A stretch of 64,000 bases of DNA from JACKCR01 sp041390305. Its GTDB lineage: Bacteria; Eisenbacteria; RBG-16-71-46; CAIMUX01. The position numbers were made by a program, and so were the translations under genes. Below are positions 47,370 through 57,244 of the stretch, piece after piece. The notes below the pieces were generated by a model, which saw only the letters and a list, made by a program, of their open reading frames with translations, did not search any database and was not told the DNA's origin. Each line of letters begins with the position of its first letter. Positions within the stretch are counted from its first letter, which is position 1. The stretch covers positions 1-64,000 of the forward strand of contig JAWKQE010000002.1 of the NCBI GenBank assembly GCA_041390305.1, given 5' to 3'.

Positions 47370-47807
47370 GTGGAACTCGCTGTCGTCTTGCTCGTGATCG
47401 TGTTCGGTCCGCTCACTGCGAAGATCGCGAGTCGACGCGGACATCCGTGGCTAGGATGGGCCCTTCTACCGGCGACTCTCGGGGCTCAGGCGCTATTCCT
47501 CCTGCGAGCGTCAGGCGCGAGTTGGGCGACGAACAGTACATGGGGAGGCGCCTTCGTTCTCGTTTCGGGCCTCCTCGGCACAGTCATTGCGCTACTCATC
47601 CCGATGACGAAGGATGCCCGTCACCGTAGGGGCCTCGAGGCGGGTACGCTTCGGCTGTGTCCGCATTGCGCCGAGCCGATTCAGTCGGTCGCGACGACCT
47701 GCTGCAGGTGCGGCAAGAGCCTTTCGGGGATCGGCGGGGAGAGTACGAACGAGTTCATGAAGCGCGTCAAGGAACAGTACGGGATCGAGGACGAGAGTCC
47801 TTCCTGA
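47370..47807 (+). CDS. Membrane protein with zinc-ribbon tail
   Basis: The 145-residue protein has three membrane helices (about residues 1-18, 28-46 and 60-78) and a C-terminal zinc ribbon LCPHCAEPIQSVATTCCRCGKSL (split as CPHC and CCRC). It starts with GTG at 47370 behind a strong GGGAGGAG. Such proteins are common small membrane proteins of unknown job. It lies 26 bp after the TIGR04255 set, possibly in its transcript, and is convergent to the YwiC-like gene. Confidence 0.72.
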   Translation: MELAVVLLVIVFGPLTAKIASRRGHPWLGWALLPATLGAQALFLLRASGASWATNSTWGGAFVLVSGLLGTVIALLIPMTKDARHRRGLEAGTLRLCPHCAEPIQSVATTCCRCGKSLSGIGGESTNEFMKRVKEQYGIEDESPS

Positions 47808-47815
47808 CGGCCCAC

Positions 47816-48763
47816 CTACCCGATCCACCGCTCCCCAAGCAGCACCACCACCCCAACCACAAACGCCACTGTACACCCAAGCTCCACAAACCCAATCGCC
47901 TTGAGATTCCATTCCGACCGCCGGAGCTGCCCCGCCGTCCGCATCGCCCTAACAATCGCCGGAACAAACGCAACCGCAAGAAACCCCATCCGAACTACCG
48001 CCGCGTCGGCCGAACGATCCGGTCCAACATCCCCACCCAACCCCATACCAAACACAACCACGAACACCGCAATCGACCCATGCCAAAGCACCGACTCCCG
48101 CGCGAGCTCGAACCGCCGAATCGTTTCCGGCTCCGCCGACTTTCGCTGCAGCCGGCGCACGATCGCCCGCACATGGAACACGCTCCCCGCGAAGAAGAGG
48201 AACGACAGCACATACGCCCAGAGAGCCCCGGCCCCCGTCGCCGAAGCTCCGGCAACGACCGCACCGGCCGGCGCCCCGAGGCAGAGCACCGCCACCGTGA
48301 GCAGCTCGAACCCGAGCGCGCGATGCTCCCGTCGCCCCGGCTTCCGCACTTGCACGAGATGGAGCGCGAAGTAGATCGCTGCGATCAGGCCGATCGCGAG
48401 CAGCTCGACGTGACCGCCGGCGAACACGAGCACCGCCCCTGTGGCGGATCCGATCCCCCCGTAGATGACCGCCCACTTCGGCAGCGAAGGATCCTTCCGC
48501 TTCGCCGTCACCGCCCGGACGACGACGTACTGCAGACAGAACAGCGCGAGAAGCGCGACGAGGAGCAGCACGCCTCCGATGAGGACTGGTAGGCTGTCGG
48601 CGATCGGAAGGCTTCCGGCCGAGGCAACCGAGGACGGGTCTGCAGTCGAGACTCCCTCGAGCGCCCCGCCGGTCGGCGGAACTGCCAGCCCGACGATCGC
48701 CGGCCCGACGACCATGGCCCACGCGCCGTGCTCACGCGGCAGAGGAACGGAGGACTTCGCCAT
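47816..48763 (-). CDS. YwiC-like multi-pass membrane protein
   Basis: The 315-residue protein begins with PREHGAWAMVVGP, the hallmark of the YwiC-like family, and has about nine membrane helices. The family's function is unknown; it resembles UbiA prenyltransferases only in topology. Residues about 30-50 form a less hydrophobic Ala/Ser/Gly-rich loop. Two adjacent ATGs exist; 48763 is preferred because GGAG lies 5 bases upstream. It is convergent to the zinc-ribbon gene, with a gap of 8 bases. Confidence 0.85.
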   Translation of the reverse strand: MAKSSVPLPREHGAWAMVVGPAIVGLAVPPTGGALEGVSTADPSSVASAGSLPIADSLPVLIGGVLLLVALLALFCLQYVVVRAVTAKRKDPSLPKWAVIYGGIGSATGAVLVFAGGHVELLAIGLIAAIYFALHLVQVRKPGRREHRALGFELLTVAVLCLGAPAGAVVAGASATGAGALWAYVLSFLFFAGSVFHVRAIVRRLQRKSAEPETIRRFELARESVLWHGSIAVFVVVFGMGLGGDVGPDRSADAAVVRMGFLAVAFVPAIVRAMRTAGQLRRSEWNLKAIGFVELGCTVAFVVGVVVLLGERWIG

Positions 48764-49060
48764 CATTCTCCAACAGAGACGGGCCAGCGAACGAGCCCTG
48801 GCGCGCCGAGAAGGCGCGGATCAGCGGGCTGGACGTTTCCTCCCCTCGGATCGCTGGTCGCGGGGCCCAAAGTCACTCGGGCCGAGAGCCTCACGACTCC
48901 CAACCCGTCGAGTGGCGAAGTGTAGCGCCCGGAGCGCATGAGGGTCCACGGGCACTGGTCACATCCGCGTTGGGAGAAGCGTGACCCGCACGTGTCGATT
49001 CGCTACGATCCCTGCTCATCGATTCGGCCTTCCACTCGAACCAAGGAGCATGAAGCGGCG

Positions 49061-49879
49061 ATGGAGTCCGTAGCGAACCTTCCGGAGTCAGAGAAGATCC
49101 GAGCGCTGGAGCAGAACCTCTGGTCACTCTGGTCCAACTTCGGCCGTGGGGAGGGCTGTGTCCTCCACGACTCGGATGAACTGCTGCGGTTCGATACCCC
49201 GATCACGCAACTGCCGTACAACGTGGTGCTCCGCTTTCGCGGGGGCGGCGATGTAGAGGCTCGGATCGATGCGATCTTTGCTCACTACCAGGGCCGTGGA
49301 GTTCCGTTCGCCTGGTTGATCCATCCGAGTTCGTCTCCCGATGACTTGGGAGAGCGTCTCGGGGCCCGTGGGTTCGTCGAGGCCGAGGTCCTCCCGGGCA
49401 TGGTGATGGACACGCGGGACATGCCGGCTCCGGACCCGACTCCGGACGGGATCGAGATCCGTGAGGCAGCCGGAGACGACGACGTTGCGGCCGCGCTCGA
49501 CCTCATCGCTTGGCGTTGGGATGTGTCGCCGGAGACGCGTCAGTTGCTCGCCGGAGTGACGCGGAGTTTCCACGTGGGGCCGGACCAACGCCTCCGGTGC
49601 TGGCTCGCCTGGAGGGATGGTGTACCGGTATCGAAGGTAGTCATCAATCTGGACAAGGGGGCGGTCGGGCTCTACGGCGTGGCGACCAAGCCGGAGGCGC
49701 GGGGGTTGGGCCTCGCGCGGATACTCACGTTGGAGGCGTTCGCGGCCGCGCGACGGGATGGTCACCACCTGGCGGTTCTCCACTCCACGGCCATGGCCTA
49801 CGGGCTGTACGAGAAGCTCGGCTTCGTGTCGACCGCACCGTTCCGGGTCTACGCACCGGCGGATTCGTTCCACTTCTGA
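49061..49879 (+). CDS. GNAT-family N-acetyltransferase
   Basis: The 272-residue protein has an N-terminal region (about 1-125) related to two-domain GNATs and a C-terminal acetyltransferase domain with the acetyl-CoA motif GVATKPEARGLGLARILTL, split as VATKPEARGLGLA (about residue 207), then AVLHSTAMAYGLYEKLGF (about 245). The start at 49061 is behind AAGGAG at 12 bases. The substrate (small molecule or protein) is unknown. Confidence 0.87.
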   Translation: MESVANLPESEKIRALEQNLWSLWSNFGRGEGCVLHDSDELLRFDTPITQLPYNVVLRFRGGGDVEARIDAIFAHYQGRGVPFAWLIHPSSSPDDLGERLGARGFVEAEVLPGMVMDTRDMPAPDPTPDGIEIREAAGDDDVAAALDLIAWRWDVSPETRQLLAGVTRSFHVGPDQRLRCWLAWRDGVPVSKVVINLDKGAVGLYGVATKPEARGLGLARILTLEAFAAARRDGHHLAVLHSTAMAYGLYEKLGFVSTAPFRVYAPADSFHF

Positions 49880-49993
49880 TCTCCTGCCGGCGGTTCGTTT
49901 CGCGCCGGCGATCTGGTGTACACTGGGCTTCCGATCGGATTGCGCGGTTCGAGTCCCTCGCCGCGATCGAGTCCTGCGCCCTGAGGAGGCCCC

Positions 49994-52018
49994 ATGAAGA
50001 AGCTCCGACTCTCCCTCGTCCCGCTCCTCGCGATGTCGGCCCTCATCCCACTCACCGCCGACGCCGGAGTTCTGAAGCGTGTCTTCGCCGACGAGTTCGG
50101 GGCGGTGTGGTGATCGGGTTGCGTGAGGGCGCGGTGCGCTCTCTCTGAGCTGGACGAGGCGTATGGGCCTCTCTTCATCCACGTCGACTCCCATCTCTCC
50201 GAGATCGATCCGTTCGCGACTCCGGAGACGGAGGCACGCGCCGATCACTTCGGCGTGACGGGGGTTCCGGAAGTGGACGTCGATGGGGTCCACGAGTTCA
50301 TCGGGGCGAGCATTTGTGACGTCATGGTTTCGGCCTATGACGAGAAGATCCGGGAGCAGCTCCAGGCGGCGGACTATCTCAGCCCGGTGGACATCACGGG
50401 TGGGCTCACGATCGATGGGAACGTGGCCACGGTCACCGCGGATCTCGCGCTCGTCGATCCGGGGCTCACGTTCGACGCGCATCAGGTGACGCTCTTCCTC
50501 GTCGAGAACGACATCACCTGGTGTTGTGGGTATGGCGATGTCGACACGTGGAGCCACATCACCCGGATGGTGCGGTCCACGCCGGTGACGTTGAACGACG
50601 CGAATCCGACAGCGCAGGTCGTGGAGACCGTGACGATCCCGGCGGACTGGAACGTGGCGAACCTCCATGCGGCGGCGGTCTACGAAGAAGCCGCGGGTGG
50701 GCGCGCGATCGTCCAGGCGACGGACTTCCAGCCGGTGCCGTACTACTTCGTCACCGAGTTCGCGGATCTGGTCGAGTCGGTTCCGAGCGGGAACGGTGAG
50801 GCTCTCTTCACGGGCGTGATCCGGAACGTGGCGGAGAACGGGGACGTGCTCGTCGTCACGGCGGACGTGGGCACGGGGTGGCCGGCGGAGTTCCAGGTCG
50901 AAGGGGACCCGAACTGGTACACGTCGACGAGCGTGGCACTCGAGGCGGGTGAGTCCAAGGCGGTGACGCTGCGCGTCCTGACGGACGGGGACGTCCGCAT
51001 CGGGCTTCAGGACCTCTCCCTCGAGTCGCAGTTCTCGAGCCAGCTCCAGACGCTCCATCCGCGTGTCTTCAACGGTTCGCACTCGATTCTCCTCGTCGAC
51101 GACGATGGGCCCCAGCTGCTCGAGGAGGTCTTCGTCGACGCGTTCGCCGCGAACGGCTACCTCCACTCCATCTACAGCGAGGGGGGTGACTTCGGGCCGA
51201 CGGCGGGCGATCTCGTCGGCTATGACGCGGTCGTCTGGCACACCGCTCTCTTCGTGTCTGCGCTGGACCCGATCCACATCCAGAGTCTCGAGACATACCT
51301 CGATGGCGGCGGCGGGCTCTTCCTCTCCAGCATGGGCTACCTCTCGGGCAACGGCGCGAATCCGTTCACGTCGGACTATCTCGGCGTCGCGTCGTACACG
51401 AACGACGTGGCGGCGGACGAGGCGTACGGAGTCGACGGGGATCCGATCACGAACGGAATGGTGTTTCCGGCGCTCATCTTTCCGGGACCGTCCGCGAATC
51501 GCGTCGACGAGATCAACCCGACGGCGAGTGCGAACACGATCTTCCGAAACGAGAACGGCCTCTCGGTCGCCCTCCGGAACACGACCACCGGCGGCGCGCG
51601 GACCGTCTACAACTCGATCCAGATGGACGCGTTCGGAGGCGGGGCGGAGCAGGTGATCGGGAACACGCTCTACTGGATCCTGAACGGAGTCGCGCCGGCG
51701 GCGATCGAGCCGGGCGACGAGGTTGCTCCGGCAATCGCGGACGACGCGCCGTCGATGACGGCGTTCCCGAACCCGTTCTCGCCGTCCACGGAGATCCGAT
51801 TCGCGCTCGCGAGTGCGGACCACGTATCGCTCGTGCTCGTCGACGCGGCGGGGAGGAAGGTGCGCACCCTCGTGAGCGGCGTCCTCGCGGCGGGACCGCA
51901 CGGCGTGAGCTGGGACGGGAACGACGATGCGGGAATCGCAGCGCCCGCGGGCGTCTACTTCGCGCGGATGCGAAGCGCGGCGGGAGAGTCGGAGGCGAAG
52001 ATCGTCCGGGCACGGTGA
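49994..52018 (+). CDS. Candidate selenoprotein: secreted thioredoxin-like (Omp28-type) protein with UxxC centre
   Basis: The 674-residue reading frame runs through an in-frame UGA at 50111-50113 (residue 40). The N-terminus is a signal peptide (MKKLRLSLVPLLAMSALIPL) followed by FADEFGAVW-U-SGC-VRARCALSEL: the UGA sits exactly where the first Cys of a thioredoxin/Omp28 CxxC belongs, with Cys at 43. The cis-proline motif FGVTGVPEVDVDG follows at about 85-97. A long middle region and a FlgD-like C-terminal beta domain (about 590-674; RKVRTLVSGVLAAGPHGVSWDG) follow, typical of proteins exported in FCB relatives. GAGGAGG precedes the ATG. Just after the UGA lies a SECIS-like hairpin. Without readthrough the product would be a 39-residue secreted peptide. 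A nonsense mutation is the alternative. Confidence 0.85.
50111..50143 (+). promoter_or_regulatory. UGA plus candidate bacterial SECIS hairpin
   Basis: GAGGGCGC (50125-50132) pairs with GCGCTCTC (50136-50143): 8 bp, one G-U, with the loop GGU (50133-50135). The loop starts 19 bases after the UGA, inside the 16-37 range of bacterial SECIS elements, and begins with G as required for SelB binding. Confidence 0.7.
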
Positions 52019-52250
52019 GCTGCCCGGACCTGATGAACCTCGGCGCATCTCGGCCGCGACCCAAACGGACGTACTCGCGCAAGTTTCTGGCTTTGGCGTG
52101 GTCCCGGCGTAGCGACCGTTGGGACACCGTCGCCCTCGCTTCCTCCACACGGATCGCCCATCCGATATCGGGTGACCGGCAGGATCCGATCCCCTAGGAT
52201 CCTCAGTTACCCCAAATCCACCTGTCCGCAACCACGACAAGGAGGCACCT

Positions 52251-53456
52251 ATGCTCCGGCTCCCGACGATCGTCGCGGCCGTCACAGGACTTCTCACCCT
52301 GGCCGCTCCGTCTTCCGGCCAGGACTGGACGGCTGCGGCGGACATGCCCGGCTCAGGCCGGCACCATCCGGTCAACTTCACTCTGGACGGCTACGGCTAC
52401 GTCGTCACGGGATCGTCCGGCGGCAACACCGCCGACTTCTTCCGCTACGACCCGAACGTCGACCAGTGGGAGGTCCTCCCGGACTTCCCGGGCCCTGCGC
52501 GCAGCTACTCCTATGGTGGCGCGTACGATGGCAAGGGCTACCTCGCGTGTGGCCTCGGGTCCGCGTACTTCGACGATCTCTGGGAGTACGATCCGGTCAC
52601 CGGTGACTGGACGGAACTCGCATCGCTCCCCGGCGTGGGGAGAACGCATCCTGCCTTCGTCATCACCGACGACGGCAAGATCTTCATCGGCATGGGCGGC
52701 GCATCCTCCGGCAACCTCCGCGACTGGTGGGAGTACGACATCGCCACCGACCAGTGGGTCCAGCGCGAGAACCTGCCGGGGCCGAACCGTCACCATCCCT
52801 ACTACTTCAACATCGGCGACACACCGTACGTCGGCTTCGGCCACGGCGCCGCGATCTTCAACGACTTCTACAAGTTCGATCGCACCACGAACTCGTGGGT
52901 CCAGATGGCGGACTTCCCCGGCGAAGGCCGTGTCGCAGGAACGCAGTTCTCCTACGGCGGGAAGGGCTACATCCTGAGCGGCGAAGGTGAGGATCACGAG
53001 CAGCTCGATGTCGGTGAGTTCTGGGAGTACGAACCATCTACCGATACCTGGACGGCGCTTCCGTCGCACCCGGGGTCGGGGCGCTGGGCTCCCGGCAACT
53101 TCGTGATCGACGACACGGTCTACTTCATGGGTGGTCTCAGCACGACGCGCCTCGAGTTCGACATGTGGACGTATCAGTTCCTGGATCCCGCGGACGTGGG
53201 GGAGTGGTCGGCACCTGACTTCGCGTTCCGCGTATCGCCGAATCCGGTCACCGGGTCGCAGCTTCGTCTCGAGGACCTTCCGGCCGATCCGTCGACGCTC
53301 CATCTCCTCGATGCGCAGGGCCGACAGGTCGCCCGGCTCGACGTCGCCCGCGAGGAAGTGAACCTCCCGGAGGGCATCGCCGCCGGGACCTACTTCCTCC
53401 AGCTCGTCGACGCCTCCGGTCGTTCGGCGTCGCAGCGCCTCACCGTCCTCAGGTAG
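52251..53456 (+). CDS. Secreted kelch-repeat protein with C-terminal sorting domain
   Basis: The 401-residue protein has a signal peptide (LPTIVAAVTGLLTLAAPSSG), five to six kelch repeats (WEYDP...WTELASLPG, WWEYDIATDQWVQRENLPG and similar; about residues 25-320), and a C-terminal domain FRVSPNPVTGSQLRLEDLP...GTYFLQLVDASGRSASQRLTVLR read in pieces, like type IX secretion sorting domains. AAGGAGG lies 6 bases before the start. Kelch propellers bind ligands or carbohydrate; the partner is unknown. It follows the candidate selenoprotein on the same strand, 232 bp away. Confidence 0.85.
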   Translation: MLRLPTIVAAVTGLLTLAAPSSGQDWTAAADMPGSGRHHPVNFTLDGYGYVVTGSSGGNTADFFRYDPNVDQWEVLPDFPGPARSYSYGGAYDGKGYLACGLGSAYFDDLWEYDPVTGDWTELASLPGVGRTHPAFVITDDGKIFIGMGGASSGNLRDWWEYDIATDQWVQRENLPGPNRHHPYYFNIGDTPYVGFGHGAAIFNDFYKFDRTTNSWVQMADFPGEGRVAGTQFSYGGKGYILSGEGEDHEQLDVGEFWEYEPSTDTWTALPSHPGSGRWAPGNFVIDDTVYFMGGLSTTRLEFDMWTYQFLDPADVGEWSAPDFAFRVSPNPVTGSQLRLEDLPADPSTLHLLDAQGRQVARLDVAREEVNLPEGIAAGTYFLQLVDASGRSASQRLTVLR

Positions 53457-53600
53457 GGCGCGCGTCACGCGATGCGGTCAGTTCAGTCCGACCGCTTCGT
53501 GAAAGTGATTTTCGTCTCGGCTTCGTGGCCCCGATCGACCTCGGAATGGGTTCGGTCGGGGCCGCATCGTCTCCGCCCCAGGCGGAGGAAGGAGTGCCGC

Positions 53601-54137
53601 ATGTTCCGACGTTTCGAGATCGCTCTTTCCCTGGGCGGTGCACTGGCCGCTCTCATCTGTGGTTCTCTGCCTGTGGCCTACGCCCATCCGGATGCCGCAC
53701 CGGTTGCCGCCGTCGCGGCTTCCGCCGGAACGGCTGCATCCGCTTCTCCCGCCGCGGCTGCATCCGCTTCCCCCGCCGCGGCTGCATCCGCTTCCCCCGC
53801 CGCGGCCACGCCGCGCCCAGGGCTCTCGCTCGAGAATCTCCTTCGCGCCGAGCTCGAAGGCGTGGAGGGGACGGAGGTGATCGTGAGCCGGGTCACCCTT
53901 CCGCCGAACAGCTCCCTGCCGAAGCATTGGCATCCGGGCGAGGAGTTCGCCTACGTGCTGGAAGGCTCGTGCATTCTGTGGCAGGACGGAAAGGAAGACA
54001 TCGTCACGCGCGCGGGCGACGTCGCGAAGGTTCCGCTCCAGCAGGTGCACACGGCGATCACGACGGACGAGGGAGCGGTCGTCCTCGTCTTCCGCGTGCA
54101 CGAGAAGGGGCAGCCGGAGCGGGTGCTGATCGACTAG
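53601..54137 (+). CDS. Secreted cupin-domain protein
   Basis: The 178-residue protein has a signal peptide (about 1-27, ending AYA) and then a Ala/Ser/Pro linker made of three SASPAAA units (a 27-bp DNA repeat). A single cupin domain follows (about 85-170): LPKHWHPGEEFAYVLEG (metal-binding His and Glu), then AGDVAKVPLQQVHTA with the second His. Cupins of this kind act as metal-dependent binding proteins or enzymes. GGAAGGAG precedes the start. Its stop codon overlaps the RND gene stop (CTAG), so the two genes converge without a gap. Confidence 0.85.
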   Translation: MFRRFEIALSLGGALAALICGSLPVAYAHPDAAPVAAVAASAGTAASASPAAAASASPAAAASASPAAATPRPGLSLENLLRAELEGVEGTEVIVSRVTLPPNSSLPKHWHPGEEFAYVLEGSCILWQDGKEDIVTRAGDVAKVPLQQVHTAITTDEGAVVLVFRVHEKGQPERVLID

Positions 54138-57100
54138 CGCCCGCCGTACCGATACGACTTGAAGCTCACGCGGAAGAACAGCGAGTAGAGCAGCGGCACC
54201 ACGCACAGCGTCAGCGCGGTCGCGAACGTCAGTCCGAAGATGATCGCGACGGCCATCGGCTGCCACATCGGTCCTCCCGCGAACCAGAGCGGGAGGAGGC
54301 CTCCGACCGTGGTCGCGGTGGTGAGGAGGATCGGACGGAGCCGCTGCTGCGCGGACTCGATCACCGCGCTCGCGGGGTCGAGTCCGTTCTCGTCGATCTC
54401 GATCCGGATCCGGTCCAGCAGGACGATCGCGTTGTTGATGATGATCCCGGCGAGCGAGATGACGCCGAGGAGCGTCATGAAGCCGAAGCTGGAGCGCGCG
54501 ACGAGGAGGCCGATCGTGACGCCGATCATCCCGAGGGGGATGGTGGTGAAGATGATCACGGTCCGGCGCACCGAGTTGAACTGCGCGACGAGGAGCAGCA
54601 GGATGAGGAATCCTGCGATCGGGAGCTTGGCGCCGATGGCCTGGTTGGCCTTGGCCGAGCTCTCGGCTTCGCCTCCCAGTTCATAGCTGTAGCCGCGGGG
54701 CCACGTCGCGGCGTCCGCTTCCAGCCAGGGGACGAGTTCGGCGTTGACGTCCGCCGCGGTGACGCCGCGGGCGAGGTCGCACTCGACCGTGACGGTCTCG
54801 AGCCGCTGCCTCCTCAGGATCTTGGACGGTTCCCACTCGATCAGCACGTCGGCGATCTGCTTGAGCGGGACGGACGCGCCCGTCGCCTGAACGAATACGT
54901 TGAGGCTTTCGAGCTTTCCCGGGTCCTGCCGGTCCGCGGCGACGGAGCGAAGTACGATCGGGATGATCTCGTCGCCCTCGCGGAACTCGGTCGTCTGGAT
55001 GCCGCTGAGCCCGGACTGGAGCGAGATGGCGACGTCCTGGCTCGTCACGCCAGCGCGGCGGGCCCGGGCCTGGTTCACTTCGACGCGGATCTTCTTCACG
55101 CGTGGTCCCCAGTCGTCGTCCACGTTGATCGCGGCAGGGAACTCTGCGAGCCGTTCCTTCACCCGGTCGACGACGGCGAAGAGAGTCTCCGCGTCGCGGC
55201 CGCTCACGCGCACCTGGATCGGGCTCTCGACGGGCGGTCCCAGGGCCTCGGCCTGGAAGCTCGCGACGAGCTCGGGGTAGGTCTCCGCGCAGAACGCTTC
55301 GAGCCTCGGGATGAGGCCGGCGATGTACTCGCGTCCGGTCGCGGTGAAGATCATCGAGATGTGCTCGGGCCCGGCCTGCGCGGGGTTGTAGGAGAGGCGG
55401 TAGCGGGGACCGCCGCCCTGGCCGACGTAGGTAGTCCAGGAGAGGAGGCCTTCGGCGTCGTTGGATGCGTCAGATCCACTCGCACCGCTTCCCACGAGTT
55501 CGCCCTGCAGGAACCGCTCGATTCCGAACGCGACTTCCTCCGCGCGGGCGAGCGGCGTTCCGACGGGGAGGTCGAGTCCACCGAGCATCTTCGGGCTGTC
55601 GGAGTCCGGGAAGAAGATGGCGGGGACGAACCGCATGCCGAGCACGGAGAGTACGAACACACCGGCCACGATGAGCAGAGAGAGGACGCGGCGCCGGACG
55701 ACCGCGACGAGGAAGCCTCGATACGCGCGGTAGAAGCGAGTGTCGAACGACTGTGCCTCGGCGCTCACCTTCACCTTGATGAAGAGCATGCAGAGGAGCG
55801 GCATCATCGTGAGCGAGAGCACCCACGATGCGAGGAGAGCGATCGTGACGACCTTGAAGAGGGACGCCGTGTACTCGCCGGTCTCGGACTCGGCGAGGAA
55901 GATGGGGAGGAACGCGGCCGACGTCGTGAGGGACGACGTCAGGAGCGGGATGCGGAGTTCGTTCGCGGAGTCGACGGCGGCCTGGAACCTGTCCTTGCCG
56001 GCCGCGATCTGCACCATGATCGATTCGGACATCACGATCGCGTTGTCGACGAGCATGCCGAGCGCGATGATGAGCGCGGCGATCGAGATCTGGTCGAGCC
56101 CGATGTGCATCGTCTGCATGATGAGGAGCGTGAGCAGCATCGTGGTCGGGATGAGTGCGGCCACGACGAGGCCGGTCCGGGGCCCGAGCGAGACGAGCAT
56201 GACGAGGAGGACGATGCCCATCGCCTGGAAGAGGTTCCCGACGAAGCCGCGCACCTGCTCGTCGACGAACTTGGGCTGGAAGATCGGTACCTCGAAGTCG
56301 ATCCCGATCGGGTAGTCGCTCCGGGCCTCGTTCACGACGGCGTCGACCTGTTCGCCGAGTTCGATCACGTTCCCGCCGGCCCGCATGGAGACGGAGAGGC
56401 CGAGGCAGCGCGTTCCATCGAAGTGCATGCGCGACGTGGGCGGGTCGACGTAGCCCCGGGTGACGGAGGCGAGGTCCTCCAGGTAGACGACCTCGGGACG
56501 GCCGGGGACCTGGATGAGCGTGCGCTTGAGGTCCTCGATCGACTCGAAGTTACCGGACGGTTCGAGCGCGAACTGCTCGCGCTCGAGGAGGACCGATCCG
56601 CCGGGGATGATGATGTTCCGGCTCTCGAGGATGTTCTTGAGCTGGCCGGGGGAGAGGCCGAGCTCCGAGAGGCGTGCGTTGTTGTACTCGACGAAGATCC
56701 GCTCCTCCTGCGCCCCGTAGATCGCGACCTTCGCGATCTGGCTCTTCAGCAGCAGCTCGTCACGCACTTCGTCCGCGATCTCGCGGAGCTCGGCGTAGTC
56801 GAATCCGTCACCAGTCAGCGTCACCATCACGGGGAAGACGTCGCCGAACTCGTCGTCGACGAACGGGCCGATCACGCCGTCGGGGAGGTCTGCATGCGCG
56901 GCGTCGACCTTGCGGCGGAGTGCGTCCCAGATCGGGCGCATCTCCGTGTAGCGGGACTGGATGTTGACGAAGAGGTAGGACACGCCGGTGCGGCTCTCGC
57001 TGGAGAGGAAGTCGACCTCCGGCATCTCCTGGATCCGCTTCTCCAGCTTGTCCGTGACGAGCAGTTCGACCCGCTCGGGGCTAGCGCCGGGGAAGTAGGT

Positions 57101-57244
57101 GCGGACGAGCGCGGTGCGGATCGTGAACCCGGGATCCTCCGCGCGCGGGAGTGCGCGGTAGGCCGAGAACCCCGCGAGCAGGATGACGAGGAGCGTGAGG
57201 AACGTGACGCGATTGTTCCGGATCGCGGCGGCGGTGACGTTCAT
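54134..57244 (-). CDS. RND efflux transporter permease (HAE1/AcrB family)
   Basis: The 1036-residue inner-membrane protein has the twelve-helix RND layout with two large periplasmic loops. TM1 follows MNVTAAAIRNNRVTFLTLLV. The TM4 proton-relay area reads ALGMLVDNAIVMSES (about residue 410); the second half repeats it as GIIINNAIVLLDRI (about 950). The N-terminal pore region FPGASPERVELLVTDKLE is typical. Its start at 57244 overlaps the adaptor stop by ATGA. Together with the MFP and the TolC-like fusion it forms one tripartite pump expelling drugs, metals or lipids; the substrate cannot be told. The open frame continuing upstream is a shadow of the adaptor gene. Confidence 0.94.
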   Translation of the reverse strand: MNVTAAAIRNNRVTFLTLLVILLAGFSAYRALPRAEDPGFTIRTALVRTYFPGASPERVELLVTDKLEKRIQEMPEVDFLSSESRTGVSYLFVNIQSRYTEMRPIWDALRRKVDAAHADLPDGVIGPFVDDEFGDVFPVMVTLTGDGFDYAELREIADEVRDELLLKSQIAKVAIYGAQEERIFVEYNNARLSELGLSPGQLKNILESRNIIIPGGSVLLEREQFALEPSGNFESIEDLKRTLIQVPGRPEVVYLEDLASVTRGYVDPPTSRMHFDGTRCLGLSVSMRAGGNVIELGEQVDAVVNEARSDYPIGIDFEVPIFQPKFVDEQVRGFVGNLFQAMGIVLLVMLVSLGPRTGLVVAALIPTTMLLTLLIMQTMHIGLDQISIAALIIALGMLVDNAIVMSESIMVQIAAGKDRFQAAVDSANELRIPLLTSSLTTSAAFLPIFLAESETGEYTASLFKVVTIALLASWVLSLTMMPLLCMLFIKVKVSAEAQSFDTRFYRAYRGFLVAVVRRRVLSLLIVAGVFVLSVLGMRFVPAIFFPDSDSPKMLGGLDLPVGTPLARAEEVAFGIERFLQGELVGSGASGSDASNDAEGLLSWTTYVGQGGGPRYRLSYNPAQAGPEHISMIFTATGREYIAGLIPRLEAFCAETYPELVASFQAEALGPPVESPIQVRVSGRDAETLFAVVDRVKERLAEFPAAINVDDDWGPRVKKIRVEVNQARARRAGVTSQDVAISLQSGLSGIQTTEFREGDEIIPIVLRSVAADRQDPGKLESLNVFVQATGASVPLKQIADVLIEWEPSKILRRQRLETVTVECDLARGVTAADVNAELVPWLEADAATWPRGYSYELGGEAESSAKANQAIGAKLPIAGFLILLLLVAQFNSVRRTVIIFTTIPLGMIGVTIGLLVARSSFGFMTLLGVISLAGIIINNAIVLLDRIRIEIDENGLDPASAVIESAQQRLRPILLTTATTVGGLLPLWFAGGPMWQPMAVAIIFGLTFATALTLCVVPLLYSLFFRVSFKSYRYGGR

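Noticed and set aside
50111..50113. Plain frameshift or nonsense mutation in the thioredoxin-like gene
   Set aside because: No frame change is needed: both halves are in one frame, and the UGA sits at the CxxC position with a SECIS-like hairpin. A nonsense mutation remains possible but explains less.
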